Origin: Janthinobacterium lividum
GTDB lineage: Bacteria; Pseudomonadota; Gammaproteobacteria; Burkholderiales; Burkholderiaceae_D
Length of the DNA: 64,000 bases
Assembly: GCF_023509035.1 (NCBI RefSeq)
Contig: NZ_CP075583.1
Coordinates: 5,394,001-5,458,000, forward strand
Reading direction: 5' to 3'
A program made the translations under genes and the position numbers. Each line of letters opens with the position of its first letter. Position 1 is the first letter of the stretch. The notes under the pieces are model-generated. The model had not been told where the DNA came from, ran no database searches, and saw only the letters and a list, made by a program, of their open reading frames with translations. Of this stretch, positions 1-7,292 are shown piece by piece.

Positions 1-81
1 ACGTCCAGAAAGAATGAGGGTCCATCGTGTACCTGATGCAAGCCGACCGCATGACAGCATGCGCATCGTTGGGCGGAAGGT

Positions 82-116
82 CGACAGGCCGGTCCGCATG
101 GGTAGCCGGCCTGTCG
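82..116 (-). terminator. Hairpin downstream of the Flp pilin gene
   Basis: A perfect 11-bp inverted repeat (82-92 with 106-116, CGACAGGCCGG and its complement) encloses a 13-base loop just past the pilin stop. No T-run follows on either strand, so it may be a processing or stabilising hairpin for the abundant pilin mRNA, not a classical intrinsic terminator. Confidence 0.45.
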
Positions 117-141
117 GGGTGCAGCGCGGTGGGCAGGCGCC

Positions 142-315
142 TTAAATCGCCGCGCCCGTCAGCTTGGTGCCGATCGCCTTGAAGGCGCCATCGAGGCCGG
201 TGGTGAAATAGCCGACGGCCGTTACCAGCGCCGCAGCCACCAGCGCAGCGATCAACGCATATTCGATGGCAGTCACACCATCTTCTTCGGCGATAAAGTT
301 TTTAATGAAATTCAT
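142..315 (-). CDS. flp: Flp/Fap family type IVb pilin
   Basis: A 57-residue major pilin subunit of the Tad (tight adherence) system. The short basic leader MNFIKNFIAEEDG ends in Gly13, followed by VTAIEYALIAAL, which is the Flp prepilin cleavage motif with Glu and Tyr at mature positions 5 and 6, then a hydrophobic helix and a small hydrophilic C-terminus. TadV-type prepilin peptidase would cut after Gly13. A GGGAA ribosome site sits shortly before the ATG. The gene points left, away from the tadE/tadG genes at 1.8-4.2 kb; the secretion ATPase and peptidase genes are not in the window and may lie to the left. Family assignment is secure from the motif and length. Confidence 0.93.
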   Translation of the reverse strand: MNFIKNFIAEEDGVTAIEYALIAALVAAALVTAVGYFTTGLDGAFKAIGTKLTGAAI

Positions 316-371
316 ATTATTCCCTTTCAGGTCAAGTTTTAAACATGATAAAAACTAAAAATACAGTCTGA

Positions 372-400
372 AAATAAAAACATTCTCTCTGTTTTTATTT
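372..400. repeat. AT-rich perfect inverted repeat upstream of flp
   Basis: Arms AAATAAAAACA (372-382) and TGTTTTTATTT (390-400) are exact reverse complements around a 7-base loop. They sit in the 204-bp AT-rich gap between the regulator gene (ending at 520) and flp (starting at 315). It could end the upstream transcript or be an operator for flp. The flp promoter should lie in 316-519. Confidence 0.5.
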
Positions 401-519
401 GCCAATTTCTGATGCGTGTATTTTATATAAACAAACATTAAATCGAATCAGAGAAAAGTCATTTTATGCGCAGTACAAACCATCTTAATTTTTTGTTCAT
501 AAACAGGACATATGTACTG

Positions 520-1209
520 TCATTCCGCAGGCATGGGCTCGGCCAGCCGGTTGCGGGTGGCGTACACATATAATTCCAGGCGGTTGGTGACATCGAGCTT
601 GCTGTAGATCGATGTCAGATGATTACGCAAGGTTTGCTCCGAGATAAAAGCACGCTGGGCTATCGCGCGGTTCAGCGCGCCATTTCCTTCCACCATCATG
701 GCAACGATCTTGCGCTCCTTCAGCGTCAGCCTGGCGATCCGCTGCTCTTCCGGATCGGGCGCCGCTTCCGGCTTGTTCAGCACTCCCAGCATGCTGTCGA
801 GCAGTGCCGGATCCAGGCACAATTCGCCTTGATGCAGGCGGGCGATGGCGTCGACCATTTGCTTGACCGGCGTTTCCTTACCCATCACCGCGCGCGCGCC
901 ACTGCGCACGGCGCGCCCGCATGCGGCCTGGTCCTGCGTGCCGCTGAACAGCAATGCCCGCGACACGCCATTGCCGAGCAACTGCGGCAGATAATCGATG
1001 GCGCAGGCGCCGCCGCAGCCAAGATCGGCGTCGAGCACGATGACGTCGGGACACAGTGTCCGGGCCAGCAGCAGCGCGCCGTCGATCTCGGTGGAGCTGG
1101 CCACCACCTGCATCGCCGGCTGGGCGCCGGCGAGCAACTGCTCCAGGCCCCACAGCCAGGTCTTGTGGTCCGACACCAGCATGACGCGTATGACATTTTT
1201 TGTTGACAT
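520..1209 (-). CDS. LuxR-family two-component response regulator
   Basis: A 229-residue regulator. Residues 7-120 form a receiver domain with phospho-acceptor Asp60 in the strand PDVIVLDADLG, Asp14 of the acidic pocket, Ser89 and the conserved Lys111. Residues about 160-220 form a LuxR/GerE helix-turn-helix (LTLKERKIVAMM, then LRNHLTSIYSKL). No sensor kinase is adjacent. It lies upstream of, and in the same direction as, the Flp pilin gene, 204 bp away, so control of pilus expression is a reasonable guess, but only from position. Start chosen at the first ATG; a plausible ribosome site (AGAGGTAAAG on the coding strand) precedes it. Confidence 0.85.
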   Translation of the reverse strand: MSTKNVIRVMLVSDHKTWLWGLEQLLAGAQPAMQVVASSTEIDGALLLARTLCPDVIVLDADLGCGGACAIDYLPQLLGNGVSRALLFSGTQDQAACGRAVRSGARAVMGKETPVKQMVDAIARLHQGELCLDPALLDSMLGVLNKPEAAPDPEEQRIARLTLKERKIVAMMVEGNGALNRAIAQRAFISEQTLRNHLTSIYSKLDVTNRLELYVYATRNRLAEPMPAE

Positions 1210-1770
1210 GCTTTACCTCTTTACTTGAAGCCCACTCCCATCGGGGGAATGTTGTTGATCCGAATCGGGTTGCCTGCCTCGTCCGCGCGCGCCATGTGCT
1301 GTCGCGCGCAGGGGAAAGAAGTCATGGGGGCACAAAGGAAGAGGCCTTGGGCCGGCACGCGCAAACGCGGTGCGTGACCCAGGCCAGCGGTCGTCGCATG
1401 CCGGGCGTGTGCCGATGGATGGGCAGCGCGGCCAGGGCGGACGTGCCGCGGGCGGGCCATCGCTGCTGCCACCGCTGCTGTTGCTTACATTGCAGCATTT
1501 TTGTTGCATCACCTTGCAAAACAAGTCCTTGCCTGCACGCAGGACAATCCTGACACCAGGCCTGTTTTCATACCCGCGCATATTACCCCTGGCCCTGTAG
1601 GGACGGGGCCGGCACACTTGAAATAAGGCAGTTAATTACGATTATCTTGACCTGTAATAATTTAAATGGCGGCCACACCCTTGAAAATCGATATAGAATA
1701 ATCGCCAGTCAAATGGCGCAACGCCATCCGCCCGACATTCGTCATCGCGGAACTTAACCGGATTATTCCC
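1210..1770. other. Intergenic region, no gene recognised
   Basis: 561 bp between the divergent regulator gene and the tadE-like gene. I see no protein with family features in any frame. The left part is GC-rich. The right part, from about 1630, is AT-rich and holds promoter-like hexamers (TTGACC near 1650) suited to rightward transcription of the pseudopilin genes. Confidence 0.4.
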
Positions 1771-2258
1771 ATGCGTTTAAAACAGGCCGATTCCCGCATA
1801 TTCCGCAAGCAAGGCGGACAGGGTGGCAGCACCCTGCTTGAATTGGCCCTGATAACTCCGGTCTTTCTCCTGCTGATAATCGGCATCATCGAATTGAGCC
1901 TGGCCTATTTTTCCAATATGACCATGCAGCACGCGGTACGCGAAGGCGCCCGCTATGCCGTCACGGGGGCCAAAGACCTCGATCCCGACAGCGCCAACCA
2001 GCAGCGCTACCAGGCCGTGATGCAAAAATACGCGACAGTTCCATGGGCATGTATGACAAGGTCAGCCCCGTGATCTCCGTCAACGGCAGCGATGCGGTCG
2101 GCGCCGCCATGTTCGGCCAGGCCGGCGATATCGTCGTCATTTCCGTCGATTGCCGCTGGGCGTTTGCCACGCCCATGGTCAAGGCCCTGTTCCGGGATGG
2201 CAAGGCGCATTTCGTGGTAGCGGCCACCATGCGCAATGAAAGCTTTGGCGGCCTGTGA
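1771..2258 (+). pseudogene. TadE-like pseudopilin, frame broken by one missing base
   Basis: The first segment has a basic N-terminus, then GGSTLLELALITPVFLLLIIGIIE, the Glu-containing hydrophobic helix of TadE-like pseudopilins, followed by the family's AVREGARYAV stretch. The reading frame then fails at a run of five A at 2024-2028. One more A restores KIRDSSMGMYDKV and continues in frame from about 2030 to the stop at 2256-2258, giving 162 residues, a normal TadE length. The stop overlaps the next ATG (TGATG), as expected of an intact translationally coupled operon. The break is therefore probably a sequencing error. Role: inner-membrane component of Tad pilus assembly. Confidence 0.82.
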
Positions 2259-2863
2259 TGCGCATCCGCCCTCCCGCGCCACGCGCCACGCGCGGCATCG
2301 CCGCCGTGGAATTTGCCATCGTGCTGCCCTTGCTGGCCTTGCTGCTGTTCATGGTGGTCGACCTGTCGCGCGCCATCCAGGCCAAGACCATCCTGCTCAA
2401 CATCAGCCGCGAAGGCGCCAACCTGGCTTCGCGCTCCACGTCCGACCTGAGCGGCTCGAGCCAGAACATCATGAACGCGCTGGCGGCCAGCACGCCGCCG
2501 CTGGAGATGAACAAGCGCGGCATGATCTACATTACCAAGATCATGGGCTACACGGCGCAGAACGGCTTGCGCAATATCGTGCTGGAACAGTATCGCTGGG
2601 ATGCCGGCGCGAAGGCCAGCGGCTACCTGCCCGCCAGCCAGGTGTGGCAATGCGGCAGCTGGAGCAATGGCACGTGCACCGGTATCGCCAAGGACGAGTA
2701 TGCGCCCACGGTGCCGTTGATGCGTACGCAGCTGGCGGACGGCGAACTGATCTACGCCGTGGAAACTTTCTACAATTTCGACATGCTGTTCGGCACATTG
2801 AAATTTGGCAATAGCACGACGCCCGTGCTGGGCCCCAACCTCACTTCGATGACGGTATTCTGA
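2258..2863 (+). CDS. TadE/TadF-like pilus assembly protein
   Basis: A 201-residue protein. A short Arg/Pro-rich N-terminus leads into GIAAVEFAIVLPLLALLLFMVVDLSRAI (residues about 14-42), the pseudopilin-type membrane helix with conserved Glu, then a periplasmic domain with two Cys near residues 130-140. The chosen ATG at 2258 overlaps the upstream TGA (TGATG); a GTG one codon earlier is less likely. Its own stop again overlaps the next ATG at 2863. Second of three consecutive Tad minor-component genes. TadE and TadF are hard to tell apart without a search. Confidence 0.83.
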   Translation: MRIRPPAPRATRGIAAVEFAIVLPLLALLLFMVVDLSRAIQAKTILLNISREGANLASRSTSDLSGSSQNIMNALAASTPPLEMNKRGMIYITKIMGYTAQNGLRNIVLEQYRWDAGAKASGYLPASQVWQCGSWSNGTCTGIAKDEYAPTVPLMRTQLADGELIYAVETFYNFDMLFGTLKFGNSTTPVLGPNLTSMTVF

Positions 2864-4221
2864 TGCGCATTCCACACAAGCGGCAAGGCGGGCAAGTACT
2901 GGTCATGGTGGCGCTGTCGGCCATCGTGCTGGTCGCCTCGGTGGGCCTGGCCGTCGATTCGGCCCTCGGCTACTTCGTCAAGGCCAAGCTCAATGCGGCT
3001 GTCGATGCCGCCAGCCTGGCGGCGGCGCGCGGCGTGACGGCAGGCAGTTCGGAAGAGGAACAGCGGGCCAGTGCGCGCCAGTCGGCCAAGAATTTTTTTG
3101 ACATCAATTATCCGGATCAGTTCCTGCTGTCGACGCCGACCCTGCATCCGGTCGACGTCACGTTCAGCAAGGGCAGCGTCACCATCGACGTCTCGGCCAG
3201 CGCCTCTCTGCCCGTCTCGCTGATGGGCGTGCTCGGCTTCAAGACCCTGAACGTGGCCGCCAGCGCGCAAACCATCCGCAAGGACCTGGACATGGTGCTG
3301 GTGATGGATACGTCGCGCTCGCTGGAAAACAATGCCGACGCCGTGCAGGCGGCGGGCAAGTCCTTCCTGAACAAATTCAACTCCACGGTCGACCGGGTCG
3401 GCTTGCTGCACTTCGCTTCGGAAGCGCAAATCGATGTCCCGATCAGGCAGATCGAGCGCGGTTTCGACCGCGCCAGCATGACCATGAAAGGTGGAAAGAT
3501 CGATCAATTCACCTTTGTCGGCGGCACCAATTCATCCGCTGGCATGTTCCAGGCACGCAAACAGCTGAACGACATCGCGCAGGCCAACCGCTCCAGCCTG
3601 CGCGTCATCGTGTTTTTTTCCGATGGCTCGCCTGCCGCCTTTTCCTCGTACTTCCCCAACACCGGCGACAGGTGCCAGACGGCGGGCGCGCTGGCCACCT
3701 TCACGAAACTGCAAAGCCCGGCGCTGGCCGGCCTGTACAGGATGAAAGTGAGCGATTCACTCCAGTACGGCGATTGCGCCGCCAATCAGATCACGGCGCT
3801 TCCCGCATGGTATAACGCGACGAATGACGCCGCCCGGGCCAACGACGTGGCGCTGCGCGAATTTCCCATCGTCACCAACACGCCCCGCGTCGTGACCGCT
3901 TCCACCGCCTCGGCGCAGATGCAATGGACGAATGTGCACCGCGCCTCGCGCAACTTGGTCGAAGCGATGGCGGCAAAAGCGCGCCAGGAAGGCATTTACG
4001 TGTTTACCCTGGGCATGGGCGCCTCGCTGAAAGCAAAGGAAGGACCGGACAACGAACTCGGTGAAGACTTGCTGCGCTGCCTGGCCAATACCACCGATGC
4101 GAAAGCGGCGTGCCGCAAGCCGGCCGAACCCGTGGGCTTGTATTGCTATGCGGCCACCGACAGCGACCTGAGCCCGTGCTTCACGCGGCTTGCCTCGGCC
4201 ATTTTGCGCATTTCCAAGTAA
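2863..4221 (+). CDS. TadG-like protein with von Willebrand factor A domain
   Basis: 452 residues. An N-terminal membrane helix (QVLVMVALSAIVLVASVGLA, about 11-30) is followed by the TadE/G N-terminal region rich in AKLNAAVDAASLAAARG. A VWA domain starts near 144; its metal-ion site DTSRS is at 149-153. Several Cys in the last 200 residues may form disulfides. TadG-type proteins are inner-membrane anchored with a periplasmic VWA domain and act in Tad pilus assembly or adhesion. The start overlaps the preceding stop (TGATG), so three genes from 1771 form one translationally coupled operon. The gene ends 14 bp before a convergent amidohydrolase gene. Confidence 0.86.
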   Translation: MRIPHKRQGGQVLVMVALSAIVLVASVGLAVDSALGYFVKAKLNAAVDAASLAAARGVTAGSSEEEQRASARQSAKNFFDINYPDQFLLSTPTLHPVDVTFSKGSVTIDVSASASLPVSLMGVLGFKTLNVAASAQTIRKDLDMVLVMDTSRSLENNADAVQAAGKSFLNKFNSTVDRVGLLHFASEAQIDVPIRQIERGFDRASMTMKGGKIDQFTFVGGTNSSAGMFQARKQLNDIAQANRSSLRVIVFFSDGSPAAFSSYFPNTGDRCQTAGALATFTKLQSPALAGLYRMKVSDSLQYGDCAANQITALPAWYNATNDAARANDVALREFPIVTNTPRVVTASTASAQMQWTNVHRASRNLVEAMAAKARQEGIYVFTLGMGASLKAKEGPDNELGEDLLRCLANTTDAKAACRKPAEPVGLYCYAATDSDLSPCFTRLASAILRISK

Positions 4222-4235
4222 GGCCCGGCCGCTTG

Positions 4236-6092
4236 CTAGAAAGCAAAGCAGCTGCAGCCCAAGGTGCCCCAGAAGCCGGAAAAGTCGGAAATCGGCACGG
4301 CCGACTTGCGCGCCCGGTCGTGGGCATGCGCATGCACGCCGCAGGCGCCCGCGCACTGGTGCGGCAGCATGGCTTGCGTTTGCGCCGGCCTGGCCACGGG
4401 CCGGTAATGGCCGGGCACGGTGCGCACGGGCGACCACTCGGGCAGCACGGGAATCGGTGGCGGCGCCAGTGTCGTGAATTCCGCCTGGCCGTAGACGATC
4501 TTGCCGCCCACCATGGTCAGTACGGACTCGATGGACTTGATCGCCTCCTCCGGCACGGTGAAATAATCGGCCGACAGTACACTCAGGTCGGCCAGCATGC
4601 CCTCGCTGATGCGGCCCTTCTTGCCTTGCTCGCTGGAGAACCAGGCACTGCCCGCCGTCCACAGTTCCAGCGCCGTGTCGCGTGACAATCTGCCCGCCGC
4701 ATCCGTCAGGGCCAGGCCGCCCACGGTGCGCCCCGATACCAGCCAGTACAGCGCCATCCACGGGTTGTAGCTGGCCACCCGCGTGGCGTCCGTGCCACCG
4801 CCCACGGGCACGCCCGCGTCCAGCATGCGCTGCACGGGCGGCGTGGCCTTGGCTGCATCGGCACCATAACGCTCGACAAAATATTCGCCCTGGAAGGCCA
4901 TGCGGTGCTGGATAGCCAGGCCGCCGCCCAGCGCCTTGACCCTGTCGATATTCCTTGGACTGATGGTTTCCGCATGGTCGAACAGCCAGTGCAGGCCGCC
5001 GAACGGCGTATCGCGGTTGACCTTTTCAAACACGTCGAGCATGCGGCTGATCGATTCGTCATAGGTGGCGTGCAGGCGGAACGGCCAGCGCTGCTCGACC
5101 AGATGGCGCACGACCTTTTCCAGCTCGTCTTCCATACCAGCCGCCAGCTCCGGGCGCGGCTCGAGGAAATCCTCGAAGTCGGCGGCAGAAAAGACCAGCA
5201 TTTCGCCGGCGCCGTTGTGGCGATAGAAATCCGTGCCGTCGCCCGGCTTGAGCATGCCCGTCCACTTCTGGAAGTCCTGCAATTCCGCGCCTTTGTTTTG
5301 CGTGAACAGGTTGTAGGCGATGCGGATGGTCAGCTGCTCTTTTTGCGCCAGCTCGTCGACGACGGCGTAATCCTCGGGATAATTCTGGAAGCCGCCGCCC
5401 GCGTCGATGGCGCTGGTGATGCCGAGGCGGTTCAATTCGCGCATGAACTGGCGCGTGGAATTGACCTGCAATTCCAGCGGCAGCTTCGGGCCTCTCGCCA
5501 GGGTCGCATACAAGATCATGGCGTTCGGACGGGCGATCAGCAAGCCGGTCGGGTTGCCTGCCCCGTCGCGCACGATTTCGCCGCCCGGCGGGTTTGGCGT
5601 ATTTTTGTCGTAGCCGACGGCGCGCAGGGCGGCGCGGTTCAGCAAGGCGCGGTCATACAGGTGCAGGATGAAGACGGGGGTGTCGGGTGCGGCCGCGTTG
5701 ATCTCGTCCAGGGTCGGCATGCGCTTTTCCGCGAACTGGAATTCCGTCCAGCCGCCCACCACGCGCACCCATTGCGGGTTCGGCGTGCGCAGCGCCTGTT
5801 CTTTCAACATGCGCAAGGCGTCTGCCAGCGAGGGCACGCCTTCCCAGCGCAATTCCAGGTTGTAATTCAAGCCGCCGCGGATCAGGTGCAGGTGCGAGTC
5901 GTTCAGGCCGGGAATGACCGTGCGGCCATCGAGGTCGATCACCTGCGTGGCGGGGCCGCGATGACGCATCACGTCTTCAACGTCGCCCACGGCGAGAAAT
6001 TTGCCATCGGCGATGGCGACGGCGGACGCCAGCGGCTGCGTCCTGTCGACCGTGTGGAAACGGCCATTGAGCAAGATCGTGTTTGCGTGCAT
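4236..6092 (-). CDS. YtcJ-like amidohydrolase (amidohydrolase 3 family)
   Basis: A 618-residue metal-dependent hydrolase. The N-terminal small beta domain leads to VIPGLNDSHLHL, where His67 and His69 are first metal ligands of the TIM barrel. Later signatures include GGTDATRVASYNPW and the C-terminal LADLSVLSADYFTVPEE, typical of the YtcJ group. The last 40 residues carry a Cys/His-rich tail (CAGACGVHAHAHD and GCSCFAF), which many proteobacterial members share. Substrate unknown; family members hydrolyse amide or N-formyl bonds. It lies 69 bp after the isochorismatase-like gene on the same strand, so the two may act on one amide or amine catabolite. Confidence 0.88.
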   Translation of the reverse strand: MHANTILLNGRFHTVDRTQPLASAVAIADGKFLAVGDVEDVMRHRGPATQVIDLDGRTVIPGLNDSHLHLIRGGLNYNLELRWEGVPSLADALRMLKEQALRTPNPQWVRVVGGWTEFQFAEKRMPTLDEINAAAPDTPVFILHLYDRALLNRAALRAVGYDKNTPNPPGGEIVRDGAGNPTGLLIARPNAMILYATLARGPKLPLELQVNSTRQFMRELNRLGITSAIDAGGGFQNYPEDYAVVDELAQKEQLTIRIAYNLFTQNKGAELQDFQKWTGMLKPGDGTDFYRHNGAGEMLVFSAADFEDFLEPRPELAAGMEDELEKVVRHLVEQRWPFRLHATYDESISRMLDVFEKVNRDTPFGGLHWLFDHAETISPRNIDRVKALGGGLAIQHRMAFQGEYFVERYGADAAKATPPVQRMLDAGVPVGGGTDATRVASYNPWMALYWLVSGRTVGGLALTDAAGRLSRDTALELWTAGSAWFSSEQGKKGRISEGMLADLSVLSADYFTVPEEAIKSIESVLTMVGGKIVYGQAEFTTLAPPPIPVLPEWSPVRTVPGHYRPVARPAQTQAMLPHQCAGACGVHAHAHDRARKSAVPISDFSGFWGTLGCSCFAF

Positions 6093-6161
6093 GGGAACTC
6101 CCGAATCAGGTGAAAAAACGGCCCCGCTGGCGGGCGGCGGAGCCGGGGCATCGGTAGAAAA

Positions 6162-6815
6162 TCAATGGCCTTCGCTGGCGTTGAACATGGATTTGGCGTA
6201 GATCAAGCCCAGGCCATAGCCGCCGCCGTGCGCCACGGCCGTCGCCACCGTCTCGTTGTAGGTCTCGCTGCGGGCCCAGTCGCGCTGCAGTTCCAGCAAG
6301 TATTGCACGGACGTCATCGGCTGCGCGCCCGCCTGTATCATGCGCTGCATGGCCATCGCATGGGCTTCATCGGAGACGTCGCCGCTGGCGTCGGCAATCA
6401 CGTAGACTTCAAAACCCTGCTCCAGTGCCGACAGCGCGGGGCCGACGATGCAGACGGAGGTCCACAGGCCGGCCAGCACGATCTTGCCCTTGCCGTAGCC
6501 ATTTACCTTGTCGGCGATGCGCGCATCTTCCCAGGTGTTCATGCTGCTGCGGTCGATCGGCGCCTGCTCGGGGAAGACGGACTGGATTTCCTCGAAGATC
6601 GGACCGGAGAACGATTTGGCGGCCACCGTCGTCAAAATCGTCGGCACCTTGAATTCGGCCGCCGCCTTGGCCACTAGGGCCGCATTGTTGCGCAGCAAGG
6701 CCAGGTCGATGGAACGGGTGGCGAACGCCATCTGCGACTGGTGGTCGATCATGATCAGGGTATGATCGTTCGGGGTCAGCAGTTTTTGTGCGGCTTGGGC
6801 GGTGGCGATAGGCAT
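6162..6815 (-). CDS. Isochorismatase-family cysteine hydrolase (YcaC-like)
   Basis: 217 residues of isochorismatase fold. Asp24 in LIMIDHQSQMAF and Cys122 in GLWTSVCIVGPAL match the catalytic Asp and Cys; the segment IDRSSMNTWED resembles YcaC-type members, not nicotinamidase. The C-terminal 40 residues (RSETYNETVATAVAHGGGYG) are an extension seen in the YcaC-like group. The substrate of this branch is not established. Start at the first ATG, preceded by AAGGAAAAC. Upstream partner of the amidohydrolase at 4236-6092. Confidence 0.88.
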   Translation of the reverse strand: MPIATAQAAQKLLTPNDHTLIMIDHQSQMAFATRSIDLALLRNNAALVAKAAAEFKVPTILTTVAAKSFSGPIFEEIQSVFPEQAPIDRSSMNTWEDARIADKVNGYGKGKIVLAGLWTSVCIVGPALSALEQGFEVYVIADASGDVSDEAHAMAMQRMIQAGAQPMTSVQYLLELQRDWARSETYNETVATAVAHGGGYGLGLIYAKSMFNASEGH

Positions 6816-7033
6816 GATGTTTTCCTTAGTGAAAATAATTGAATATAAAAAGGGATGTCGTTGTACGGTGCTTCTGCTCCTGCCCTTGCGTCACGCTGTG
6901 TGTGCCGGGCCAGTGCTATGCAGTATGGACGAGATACTTTGAAAACAAAAACGGAAAGAATGCCAAGCTATATGCAATTTTTTTCGATGATACAAAATAA
7001 GCGCAACAGCCACCCGCACATCAAGGAGGAAAC

Positions 7034-7288
7034 ATGGGATTTGAATTCAGGATCACGGCCAGCCTGACGCAGGAACAGCGCCAGCACCTCGCGCAGTTGC
7101 CAGAGTTGGCGGCGCCGGCGCCGCGCCCGCCCGGCAGCGCCAGGCCCGACACCGAAGCCAGGCTGACGGATGCCGGCCTGTATGTCTGCCAGCACCTGCG
7201 CCCGGACCCGTGGCACGGCCTGGCCGCCCTGCGCGCCTGGCTCGATGCGCAGGGCGTGGATTACGTCGTCGCGGAAATCGACGACTAA
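7034..7288 (+). CDS. Small protein of unknown function
   Basis: 84 residues, no family recognised. The start is well supported: AAGGAGGAAAC lies directly before the ATG, a near-perfect ribosome site. The sequence is Ala/Pro-rich in the middle (about 25-45) and acidic at the end (VVAEIDD), with no signal peptide, membrane helix or Cys pair; one Cys is present. It ends only 4 bp from the stop of the convergent TonB-receptor gene. Expression is plausible from the ribosome site; function cannot be inferred. Confidence 0.6.
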   Translation: MGFEFRITASLTQEQRQHLAQLPELAAPAPRPPGSARPDTEARLTDAGLYVCQHLRPDPWHGLAALRAWLDAQGVDYVVAEIDD

Positions 7289-7292
7289 GAAT

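Noticed and set aside
6851..6880. TGTACG-GTGC half-palindrome upstream of the isochorismatase-like gene
   Set aside because: The right half (TTCTGC) does not fit the consensus CGNACR, so it was left out of the regulon.
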